From NCBI GenBank assembly GCA_036023115.1, contig JAYKKT010000086.1, positions 11,485,501 through 11,549,500 of the forward strand: DNA of 64,000 bases, written 5' to 3'. Shown one piece after another: positions 33,650 through 42,661 of this stretch. Positions within the stretch are counted from its first letter, which is position 1. Each line of letters opens with the position of its first letter. This DNA is from Brasenia schreberi. Lineage: Eukaryota; Streptophyta; Magnoliopsida; Nymphaeales; Cabombaceae. The notes below the pieces were generated by a model, which saw nothing but the letters and a program-made list of their open reading frames with translations, was not told the origin of the DNA and made no database searches. A program made the translations under genes and the position numbers.

Positions 33650-34265
33650 TAAACACTCTTACACACATTGAGCTTTCGCTCTTATTTGAAAGACCCAAGT
33701 AAGGGCCGACCTATACTATTTGGGTTTCATTTCTTGTCGTGTGAGTAAGTCTTTCAATTTAAACACTCTCACACACATTGAGCTTTCGCTCTTATTTGAA
33801 AGACCCAAGTAAGGGCCGACCTATACTATTTGGGTTTCATTTCTTGTCGTGTGAGTAAGTCTTTCAATTTAAACACTCTCACACACATTGAGCTTTCGCT
33901 CTTATTTGAAAGACCCAAGTAAGGGCCGACCTATACTATTTGGGTTTCATTTCTTGTCGTGTGAGTAGTCTTTCAATTCAAGCACTTTCACACACATTGA
34001 GCCTTCGCTCTTACTCCCAAGACCTTAGTAAAGGCCTTATTGCAGTTATATTTGGGTTTCATTTATGTCGTGTGTGTAGTACTTCAATTCAAGCACTCTC
34101 ACACACATTGAGCCTTCGCTCTTACTCCCAAGACCTTAGTCAAGGCCATACTGCAATTTATATTTGGGTTTAATTTCATGTCGTGTGTGTAAGTCTTTCA
34201 ATTCAAACACGCACCCACATTGAGCCTTCGCTCTTATTTGCAAGACCCGAGTAAGGGCTCATATA
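33650..34265 (+). repeat. ~110-bp tandem array, six hairpin units (LTR A)
   Basis: GAGC-NNNN-GCTC palindromes start at 33670, 33780, 33890, 33999, 34110 and 34222, so spacing is 109-112 bp. The sense-strand loop is TTTC in the first three and CTTC in the last three. LTR D has the same six at 59690-60310; LTRs B and C have five. Confidence 0.9.
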
Positions 34266-34280
34266 CATAAGATATATACA

Positions 34281-34377
34281 TATTTCCCTTCTGTTATTTC
34301 CCTTCCGTTATTTCCCTTCTGTTATTTCCCTTCTGTTATTTCCCTTCGGTTATTTCCCTTCTGTTATTTCCCTTCAG
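34281..34377 (+). repeat. 14-bp minisatellite in LTR A, seven units
   Basis: Units of TTATTTCCCTTCTG with C/T/G/A variants. The unit number varies between copies: seven in A and B, six in C, two in the old E7 LTR. This indicates recent slippage expansion. Confidence 0.9.
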
Positions 34378-34685
34378 CATTGTCTTTACATTTTCGGGTT
34401 TTCCCTTTGGAGTAGCGTGAGTTTGCATTGCATCTACGCCATACCACGAGGTAGGACGCATATTGCATCGAAGCAACCCCCGCTCGAATTCGCCCATGTA
34501 GTGGAGTGTTCATAACACACAAACTAGGCGACCCAAAAAGGGATAAAAGAAAAGACTTAGGCACGTGCAAATCCACGTGATCTAAAACATGCAATCGCAT
34601 CTTAAAAACCCGAAATAGACACCTCGAACCGTTTCGTAGACTTTCTCCCTAAAACTCGATTTTTGCAAAAGCGTACAGACTGACC

Positions 34686-34742
34686 CTTGCGCATCGGTGC
34701 AAGAAGGTCTGCGACGACAAGAGCTCACTTGCTCACAGTCGC
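34686..34742 (+). promoter_or_regulatory. U5 stem-loops (two hairpins)
   Basis: Hairpin I is CTTGCGC-ATCG-GTGCAAG (34686-34703). Hairpin II is GCGAC...GTCGC (34711-34742) enclosing GAGC...GCTC. In F2 (18056-18073) hairpin I is CTTGAGC-ATCG-GTTCAAG, a compensatory C-G to A-T change. In LTR L (27691-27722) hairpin II is GCGAT...ATCGC, also compensatory. A role in packaging, dimerisation or priming is inferred. Confidence 0.5.
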
Positions 34743-34822
34743 CACGTTTAGAAGTCAGTGTTAATATATCTTCGCTAGCTTAAGTAAGCTAGCTGGCACG
34801 CCCTGTTTGTATATCTAGGCCT

Positions 34823-34890
34823 TAGACGCACGATAAGATCCACTCCAAGCCACGAAAGAGGCGAAGAGGCGGGGATTTTTCGCGCGTCTA
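34823..34890 (+). promoter_or_regulatory. Terminal U5 inverted repeat next to the LTR end
   Basis: TAGACGCACGA (34823-34833) can pair with TCGCGCGTCTA (34880-34890). The pairing is perfect over 11 bp in LTR C. In LTR L the arms have become TAGACAC and GTGTCTA together. It sits 8 nt before the primer-binding site. Confidence 0.45.
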
Positions 34891-34897
34891 CAGAGAT

Positions 34898-34915
34898 TGG
34901 CACGCCCGGTGGGAC
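34898..34915 (+). other. Primer-binding site of E1
   Basis: TGGCACGCCCGGTGGGAC, 5 nt (GAGAT) after the LTR end. It is identical in E2 and F2. The tRNA was not identified from memory. Confidence 0.85.
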
Positions 34916-34987
34916 GTGAGCCTTTTTTAAAAATCGAGTTTACTTGTAGGAGTCTTGCGAAAATCTTATAAAGGTGTCGTTTTAAAC

Positions 34988-35010
34988 TTGTTTTCTTTGC
35001 TGTTACTTAG
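34988..35010 (+). promoter_or_regulatory. Strong splice-acceptor-like site before gag
   Basis: A pyrimidine-rich run (TTGTTTTCTTTGCTGTTACTTAG) ends in AG at 35009-35010, 26 nt before the gag ATG. E2 has the same layout at 50540-50562 (minus), with base differences that keep the tract and the AG. With LTR donor 33412 it would remove 1599 nt, including the repeat array and primer-binding site. Confidence 0.4.
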
Positions 35011-35036
35011 GAAATTTTGAAAAAAGCTTGAAAAGC

Positions 35037-37832
35037 ATGTCAAAATCCAATCCAAGTGAAGTGTCGAGCCAAGGCTCATGCGCATCAAGTTCTCACTCTA
35101 GGAGGATTTTGAAAAACAAAATAAAACTAGATGAAATCGAGGACTTGAGAAGGGAATTTGAGGCCAAAATCGATGCTCTCAGCCAAGAGGCTGAAGTAGG
35201 CGATTCGTGTTCATCAAACGGTGAACAAAGGCCTAAAAAGAAAATTGAAAAACCTCGCAAGCAAAAAGAGGCCTCCGTAATAGAAGGCAACCAATACCAC
35301 GAGTCCTTCACACAAAAGGACCGTAAAGCCCTACAGCAACTGCTGAAAGGGCAAAATAAAGAGAAAAGAAGCTACGCCCTGTCTGATTTCCTTCCTATGG
35401 ATTACGAAACAGACAGTGACGATGAAATACCAAACTTCCATCGGTATGATGGCATGGGAGACCCTAGGTCTCACTTGCAGCTTTTCTCACGTCGAGCCCA
35501 TAAGAAGAAAAAGGACTCGATGAAATGGGTGTATTGGTTCCCTCTATCCCTTAAGGGCACAACTGCCAAATGGCTGGCTTCCTACGACTTAAGCCAGTTC
35601 GCTACTTTTGAAGAGTTAGCGAACTGCTTCATGCAAAGATTTGCACACAACGTGGAAGTCACGCCAACCCTGAATACCCTAAGGGATACAAAGCAAGGCA
35701 TGAACGAAGACGTGCATGCCTTCATTATAAGATGGAGGTCTCTTTTAGGCCAAGTGCGAGAGCCTATATCCGAAGGATGCGCAGTAATGCTCATCCTGGA
35801 TAATTTCAAAAACGAGTTAAAAACCCTTCTCTCGCTCCATGAGATTTCAACTTTCCATAAGTTGATCAAAAAGGCCTCCCTTTTCGAAACCAACTTGCGA
35901 AAAGGGACATACGACCACTTATGGAAAGGAAGTGTCGTTCCCAAAACACGTGTGGAAAAGCCCATCGCATATGGGCTGCCCACAACGGACAAAGGGGCAA
36001 AGCCCCATAAAATCGCCAATGTCCGGGTGGATCCAGGCATGGCGGGCACTTCTAAAAATTTTGAAAAAATAGAAAATAAGAGAGAACGCAACTTTTCAAA
36101 ACCAATTGAAAAACGGGAGTACACTCCGCTGGGGCAACCTGTGTCGGAGGTCCTAGACCTCCTACTTGCCCAGGGCATGATCGAACTCCCTGAAATCCCC
36201 GAAGGAGTCACGTCCAAAGGGGGGTATTTAAACCGATTTTGCAAGTATCATCGGCTCAAAGGCCATGATACCAAACGGTGCTTCTCTCTTCTAAATAAAA
36301 TTGAGAACTTGATAGCGGAGGGCCGGCTCCAGGTCACTGCGGAATCTGAGCCACCTCAAGCTATCTTCAAGGAACCCTTTCCCAAACACGCCAGTGGCAG
36401 TGGGAAAGGAAAGGAGGTATGTACCCTCACCATTTCCAAGGAACTAGCGCAAAAGCCCGAACCTGGTCGACCTGCTTGTGCGCCCATCCTTGTATTATAC
36501 AAGAGGCCCGCACAAGTTGTCATTCGGGGACCGCCAAAAGTGGAAACCCCGACAAAACCAGTTTTAAAAATCCAAGGTTCTCCTCAGCTCATCCTTAGAG
36601 CCAAGTCTAGCGCAAACCCTAGGCTGGTCGTGGGGGAAGTCACTAGATCCGGGAGGATCTACCAACCCCCGCACCTTCAAGGTGCTCAAAAGGTGGTCAG
36701 TGTGCCTGGCCCCTCAAAAGCATGTATCCCTAGTGGTCTGCCAAAAGCAGATAAGGACAAAATCATCCTAAATCCTTATGATTTCGAAAACCACCTTTCA
36801 AAGATTCCTATTCACATGTCTATCCTAGAGCTTATCAAAACCTCGCCTAGGCATAGACTTGTCTTAGAGAAAATTCTAGAAAGAGCCAAGGTTGATTCGA
36901 ACATAAGTCCGGAATCCTTGTCTGCCCAAGTGGCTTTATTAGGAGCAAAATCGCCCATCACCTTTTCGTTAGATGATGTAGATAGACCCTACGAAACCCA
37001 TAACCAGGCCCTGCATATCGAGGTGGTTCTAAACAACCACTCTCTGGACAGGTGCCTAGTCGATGGTGGAGGAGGGCTCAACATCCTTCCACTTCACGTG
37101 GCGTACAAAATCGGAGTCACCTTGACTTCAGTAAACCCAAGCCCCATCGTTATCACTGGATACGATGGGAATGCGTCTAGGCCTTTAGGATCCATCGAAC
37201 TCCCAATGGAAACGGGAGGGATCGAACACACGGGGGTGTTCCATGTCTTGGACATCCACCCCCATTATAACCTGTTGCTGGGAAGACCCTGGATACACAG
37301 TTTGTGCGCTGTGCCATCCACCTTCCACAAGTGTGTCAAGATCCCTTTTAGGGACCAAGTCGTAGTGATCCTAGGTGAGAGTCACCCACAACTTCAGGGG
37401 ATCATAAACTCCCCTTGTTTATCAAGCTCCCAGGCCCAAGAGGCTAACCTGGGGCAAATTATGGTTGAGCCACCTCGGCTCGTGTTGAACAACCCTAGGA
37501 AGGTTGTATGTGTGAAGGGGCCGCCTAAAGCAGGCCCCCTCCCGACTCTAATCCTCCTAGGAAAACCCAAGCGTTCCCTATTTCCAAAACCCCTGGACAA
37601 AAGGCCATACGAGCCTAATATGGACGATAGCATGTTCCAGGACCACGACTTATATCCCATCTTTTCAAAAAACAAAAGGTCGTGGAACATGTTATTGAAC
37701 ATGGGCTACACGCCCTACAAAAGTCTAGGGGCACAAAACCAGGGTCTCCTAGAGCCCATCCTTCCTAGGGCCAATCCAAGCCGATATGGGATCGGCTATA
37801 CTCCCCGAATACCGCCGGAGCCACCCCTGTGA
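35037..37832 (+). CDS. gag: E1 Gag-protease polyprotein (931 aa)
   Basis: This is the structural capsid protein with a fused aspartic protease, acting in cytoplasmic particles. The first ATG is at 35037; the open frame extends three codons upstream without another ATG. Residue positions are approximate. A charged N-terminal helix spans 30-60. A Retrotrans_gag domain spans 142-257 (WFPLSLKGTTAKWL, FMQRFAHNVEVTPTLNTL). A Tat-type zinc knuckle C-X2-H-X4-H-X4-C lies at 402-415 (CKYHRLKGHDTKRC). A retropepsin lies at 657-762 with DGG at the active site in place of DSG/DTG (VDGGGGLNILP), plus LLLGRPW. One C is missing near 37826-37830 compared with E2 and E9. The frame therefore ends early and loses about 25 C-terminal residues. 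Pol follows in another frame. Confidence 0.9.
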   Translation: MSKSNPSEVSSQGSCASSSHSRRILKNKIKLDEIEDLRREFEAKIDALSQEAEVGDSCSSNGEQRPKKKIEKPRKQKEASVIEGNQYHESFTQKDRKALQQLLKGQNKEKRSYALSDFLPMDYETDSDDEIPNFHRYDGMGDPRSHLQLFSRRAHKKKKDSMKWVYWFPLSLKGTTAKWLASYDLSQFATFEELANCFMQRFAHNVEVTPTLNTLRDTKQGMNEDVHAFIIRWRSLLGQVREPISEGCAVMLILDNFKNELKTLLSLHEISTFHKLIKKASLFETNLRKGTYDHLWKGSVVPKTRVEKPIAYGLPTTDKGAKPHKIANVRVDPGMAGTSKNFEKIENKRERNFSKPIEKREYTPLGQPVSEVLDLLLAQGMIELPEIPEGVTSKGGYLNRFCKYHRLKGHDTKRCFSLLNKIENLIAEGRLQVTAESEPPQAIFKEPFPKHASGSGKGKEVCTLTISKELAQKPEPGRPACAPILVLYKRPAQVVIRGPPKVETPTKPVLKIQGSPQLILRAKSSANPRLVVGEVTRSGRIYQPPHLQGAQKVVSVPGPSKACIPSGLPKADKDKIILNPYDFENHLSKIPIHMSILELIKTSPRHRLVLEKILERAKVDSNISPESLSAQVALLGAKSPITFSLDDVDRPYETHNQALHIEVVLNNHSLDRCLVDGGGGLNILPLHVAYKIGVTLTSVNPSPIVITGYDGNASRPLGSIELPMETGGIEHTGVFHVLDIHPHYNLLLGRPWIHSLCAVPSTFHKCVKIPFRDQVVVILGESHPQLQGIINSPCLSSSQAQEANLGQIMVEPPRLVLNNPRKVVCVKGPPKAGPLPTLILLGKPKRSLFPKPLDKRPYEPNMDDSMFQDHDLYPIFSKNKRSWNMLLNMGYTPYKSLGAQNQGLLEPILPRANPSRYGIGYTPRIPPEPPL

Positions 37833-37914
37833 CCACCTGGGTCAAGGGTGCCCCGGAGCCTGTCTTAGAAGAGACCTATGGTTTAGACCTCCTATTCCGA
37901 GTCTAACCCATAGT

Positions 37915-37929
37915 GTTTTCCCTTTGTAG
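37915..37929 (+). promoter_or_regulatory. Possible splice acceptor between gag-protease and pol
   Basis: TGTTTTCCCTTTGTAG lies 2 nt before an ATG (37932) and is conserved in E2 and E9. Ogre elements are known to splice an intron between protease and reverse transcriptase. Here the site could give a pol mRNA. In E9 the ATG is in frame with pol; in E1 and E2 it opens a seven-codon frame only. Confidence 0.3.
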
Positions 37930-38020
37930 GTATGACGGAAGATCCCTTTTTCTAAAAATACCAAAAACATTTGAAAACTTAAAATCCAAAAAAATCGAAA
38001 AACAAGAAAAACCAAAAACA

Positions 38021-39342
38021 ATGGAAAAACAAAAAATCAAAAAAAGTGTGCTTTGTATAGTTCCCAAAGTTCTTGTTTTACAAAAACCCAAAAAAATCGA
38101 AAATTTGGAAAATACCAAAAAGATTTTGTACATAGCTGCTCCTGGTATGACTTTGGCGAAAGAAAAGGATTTCGAAAGAGACGTTGTCTGCATAGCCAGA
38201 CCAAAAATTTCGAAATCACTTGAAAATCCAAGTACAAAACCAGGTTATTTTGAAAAACACGCATCAAGTTCCCTCGGGTCTATAGCCCACGAGAATGATC
38301 AAAGCCCAGAAGTGGATCCCCTTGAGGAAGATCCCACTTCTGAGCTCCCAGAATTTCATAGGATTCTCGATTTTGAAAGACCTTCCCAATCAGTAGGAGG
38401 AGATTTCGTAGAGGTGAACCTAGGGGATGATTCCAATCCCAAAACCATCAAAATAGGCGCATGCTTGCATGAAACTGAAAAGTTAGCATTCATTGCATTT
38501 CTACGAACCTATTTAGATGTGTTTGCATGGACGTATGAAGACATGCCGGGCATAGATCCCAGCATAGTCGAGCATCGTCTTCCCTTAGATGTAGGTGTAA
38601 AACCAATAAAGCAGAAGCTTAGGAAAATACACCCGAATGTACACACGCAAGTCAAAGAGGGTTTAGAAGATCTGCTAAAAGCCGGATTTATAAAACCCAT
38701 TGCGTATTCTGATTGGTTGTCAAATATCGTTGTAGTTCGAAAAACCAATGGGAAAATTCGAATATGCATCGATTTCAGAAACCTGAATAAAGCCACTCCA
38801 AAGGATAATTATCCTTTACCAAACATAGATTTGATAGTCGATAGTACTGCAAATCATGAAATGTTTTCATTCATGGATGGCTATTCAGGCTATAATCAAA
38901 TCAAACTAAGTCCACGAGATCAGGGTAAGACCGCCTTCACAACCCCATGGGGCACGTACTGCTATACAGTCATGCCCTTTGGTTTGAAAAATGCCGGCGC
39001 AACATACCAACGAGCCATGAACACGATCTTCCATGATCAAATTCACGAGCTTGTAGAAGTGTATGTAGATGATCTCTTGGCGAAATCCAAAACCCGATGC
39101 ACCCATATCGAATGTTTACAAAAGATTTTCGAAAGGCTTAGGCTTTACAAAGTAAAGCTAAACCCTCAAAAATGTGTGTTCGGGGTAGAATCAGGGAAGC
39201 TTCTAGGCTTTATGGTGAGCCAAAGGGGAATAGAAGTCGACCCCTCTAAGTGTCGAGCCATCATAGACATGGCTCCACCCTCCAATCTCACCCAAGTCCG
39301 TAGCCTCCAGGGTCGATTACAATCTGTGCGCCGATTCATATC
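38021..39342 (+). pseudogene. pol: E1 pol, first part (linker and reverse transcriptase), split by E2
   Basis: The pol frame is open from 37913. The first in-frame ATG is 38021 (MEKQKIKK). The lysine-rich linker is followed by reverse transcriptase: KIRICIDFRNLNKAT, MPFGLKNAGATYQRAM and YVDDLLAKSK (catalytic Asp pair). The ORF runs unbroken to 39342, the insertion point of E2, then reads into the E2 LTR for 23 codons. Removing E2 and one duplication restores the frame exactly into 53966. The uninterrupted gene would have had 1228 codons, the same as E2 pol. It was therefore intact until the insertion. Confidence 0.92.
39338..39342 (+). repeat. Target-site duplication of E2, left (ATATC)
   Basis: ATATC before the E2 LTR is repeated at 53961-53965 after the other LTR. 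Confidence 0.95.
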
Positions 39343-42300
39343 TGTAGACGCGCGAAAATCCCCGCCTCTTTGCCCCTTTCGTGGCTTGGAGTGGATCTTA
39401 TCGTGCGTCTAAGGCCTATGTATAAAAACAGGGCGTGCCAGCTAGCTTTCTTAAGCTAGCGAAGATATATCAATACTGACTTCTAAACGTGGCGACTGTG
39501 AGCAAGTGAGCTCTTGTCGTCGCAGACCTTCTTGCACCGATGCGCAAGGGTCAGTCTGTACGCTTTTGCAAAAATCGAGTTTTTGGGAGAAAGTCTACGA
39601 AACGGTTCGAGGTGTCTATTTCGGGTCTTTAAGATGCGATTGCATGTTTTAGATCACGTGGATTTGCACGTGCCTAAGTCTTTTCTTTTATCCCTTTTTG
39701 GGTCGCCTAGTTTGTGTGTTATGAACACTCCACTACATGGGCGAATTCGAGCGGGGGTTGCTTCGATGCAATATGCGTCCTACCTCGTGGTATGGCGTAG
39801 ATGCAATGCAAACTCACGCTACTCCAAAGGGAAAACCCGAAATGTAAAGACAATACGGAAGGGAAATAACAGAAGGGAAATAACCGAAGGGAAATAACCG
39901 AAGGGAAATAACCGAAGGGAAATAACCGAAGGGAAATAACCGAAGGGAGATACGTATATATCTTAGGTATATGAGCCCTTACTCGGGTCTTGCAAATAAG
40001 AGCGAAGGCTCAATGTGGGTGCGTGTTTGAATTGAAAGACTTACACACACGACATGAAATTAAACCCAAATATAAATTGCAGTATGGCCTTGACTAAGGT
40101 CTTGGGAGTAAGAGCGAAGGCTCAATGTGTGTGAGAGTGCTTGAATTGAAGTACTACACACACGACATAAATGAAACCCAAATATAAATTGCAATAAGGC
40201 CTTTACTAAGGTCTTGGGAGTAAGAGCGAAGGCTCAATGTGTGTGAAAGTGCTTGAATTGAAAGACTTACTCACACGACAAGAAATAAAACCCAAATAGT
40301 ATAGGTCGGCCCTTACTTGGGTCTTTCAAATAAGAGCGAGAGCTCAATGTGTGTGAGAGTGTTTAAATTGAAAGACTTACTCACACGACATGAAATAAAA
40401 CCCAAATAGTATAGGTCGGCCCTTACTTGGGTCTTTCAAATAAGAGCGAAAGCTCAATGTGTGTGAGAGTGTTTAAATTGAAAGACAACACACCCAACTT
40501 AAACAAAACCCTTCGGAAATGAAATATATACGTACACTTATATATTAGGGGCTGATTAGGCCCGTGTGTGTTCAAAGTTGTGCACGACTAAGAGAGTGCA
40601 CGTGTGTGGTTGTGCCAAGCCACGTTATTACAAGCGGGGGGAGACTAGGCTCCGTTATTACAACCCCGTATCGAATTGAATTTCAAGCAAGCGTATGACT
40701 AAAGACCGAGTTTAGAAACTTACAAGTAGCTGGTCCGTAGAGGTCTTGCTTGAGCGTGGCCTTGGCTTTGGGCTGCAAACGGGAGCTCCGCGAAGGTGTG
40801 TGACCAAGAGTGCTGGCCGGCTGCAAATGGGCGTGGGATGGACGCCTCGAAGGGGACCGGTGGCAAGTGGGCGGCGCCTCCAAGTAGGGAGTTTAGAGTG
40901 GCTGACTAAGTGGGTCTTAGGGTCACTAGGGAAGTTAGGTACTAAGGGAAAATGGCCCTAAAAGGTGAGCTAGTGGGAAGGCCAAAGAGGACGCCTAGGG
41001 GGGTCGGCCGAATGGGAGATGGTGGCTGAGCGGTGGCCAGCCACTTGGGTTATCCTAGGTTCGGCTAGGCTTAGATGGTGGCGGCAAAGAGGTGGAACTA
41101 AGGGGAAGGTGGGTGGCTAAGAGTGGAGAGGTGGTAGAGAGTGGTTTTGAGGGAGTTAGGGGAACTTACCGAATGGGAAGGAGTGGCGGCAAAGGTGGCT
41201 GTCGGCTGGTGGAAGATGGGAGAAGGAGAGGGCCCGGCTGAGTGGTGGAGTGGTTCCCGGCTGGGGGGGGCAGTGATGGTGGACGAAAGAGGGAGAGTGG
41301 CGGAGCAGGTGGCGGCTGGTGGGGTTGGAGCTGCTGGGAAGACGGGTGAGAGATGGGAGAGGAAGAGGGCCCGGCTGGGTGGTGGAGTGGTTCCCACTTG
41401 GAAAACCCGCCCACAAGGAGGGGGGTTTAAATAGGGGATGGGTAGGTCGGTTAGGGCTGGGCTGTGGGTAGTGGTTAGGTGGTTTAGGTAGGGTGGTATG
41501 TAGATAAGGTGGGCTGGATGGGATTGGGCCAGATATTTTAAAACTAGGTGTTTGGGAAAATCGTGGGCTAAGGGTGGTTTAGGGCTAGGTTAGGTGGTTG
41601 GGTTTTAGGGTGAGGTTTAGTGAGCTAGGTTAGGTGGTTTAGGCTAGGTTTAGGCTAGGATTAGGGAAATTAATCTAGGTTTAGGGAAGGATTAGGGGAG
41701 TGGGTTAGGTGATTAGGTCGGGATTAGGCCGGGATTAGGGAAGTGGGTTAGGTGATTAGGTTCAAATTAGGGGTGGATTAGGGGTTTAGGCTAGGTTTAG
41801 GCATTTTTGGCTAGGTTTAGGTGAGGGAGCTCCCTTAGCATGGCCCATAGACCTTGATCACCCCATGTTGGTGCAGCCCTAGGTTAGGTTTTAGCTAATT
41901 ACAAGCTTAAACCCACTCAATTAGGCTAAACCACAAGATTAAACCCAAACTTGACACACAAGTCAAGCTTAATACAACACTCTTGATATTTATCACCCCC
42001 ACTCTCTCTCATGCCCAATATCCCACGTGAATTTCAAGTGGGCCCCACCTCCATTTATGAGAAGGTGATGTGGGCCATGGATATGGATATTGGATTGGAT
42101 TTCTGGATCCAAATCCAAATCCAAATCCACATATGGGTTTGGATTGGAATCTGGATATATATGGTCCAGATCCAATCCAAACTGAACTCTGACTCCTTCG
42201 GGCCGGGTTCGAGACGGACGATTCGTGCGGGGCCTGACAGCATCAGTGCTCCGTCTGCGTTGGGTCTTCGCCAACATGGTCGCCCGCCTCCGTTTCTGCC

Positions 42301-42661
42301 TTCCGGAGATGACTTCAAATGATATTTTGGTAAGAACAGGGTCTTGGACGTTCGAGATCCTGGGATGTGAATGAGATGCAAGAGATGCTGTGCCGGGCTC
42401 GACAGGTGCTCCGGTTCCGGGCTCTTCTTGGCTCTCCTGGTCCTGTCTTGATCGAGCCAAGCCACTTCGGGGTTTCAAAACATGTTTTAAAAGGGTTTTC
42501 AAAAGCTATATCATATGTTTTTGAAAGATAAAGTTTAAAACATATATACAGGGTTTGTTTGGAAGGCTCCTGGGTTTCCAAACTCAAAAATGGCCCTTTG
42601 GGGCTGCTTGTATCAAAACCAGATTTGTTTAAGAAATTCGTGGGATTTCGGGGTGTTTACA
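39343..42661 (-). repeat. 3' LTR of E2 (LTR B, 3319 bp)
   Basis: TGTAGACGCGCG...GGTGTTTACA on the plus strand. It carries seven 14-bp units (39855-39951), five ~110-bp hairpin units (about 39970-40490), TATTTAAA (41426-41433, minus) and the telomere-like tract (41570-41800). It forms an inverted pair with LTR A across 34893-39342. Confidence 0.95.

Larger units (their letters stand above)
31452..34892 (+). repeat. 5' LTR of E1 (LTR A, 3441 bp)
   Basis: TGTAAACACCCC...GCGTCTACA. It is long for an LTR and carries, in order: a conserved block (31770-31920), GGATTTG-rich U3 (31930-32037), a telomere-like tract (32290-32550), TATA box, GC-rich leader, splice-donor-like sites, polyadenylation-like repeats, a six-unit hairpin array, 14-bp repeats and U5 hairpins. 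GC- and C-rich parts leave several frames open by chance. None starts with a supported ATG. Confidence 0.95.

Noticed and set aside
33650..34265. Regular repeats resembling a CRISPR array
   Set aside because: The whole ~110-bp unit is repeated, there are no unique spacers, and the array lies in a plant LTR.
34898..34915. Assignment of the primer tRNA
   Set aside because: The 18-nt site is clear, but I could not match it to a specific plant tRNA 3' end with confidence without a search.
35093..36244. Long antisense ORFs opposite gag and pol
   Set aside because: Shadow frames of the real coding strand. They recur only because gag and pol recur.
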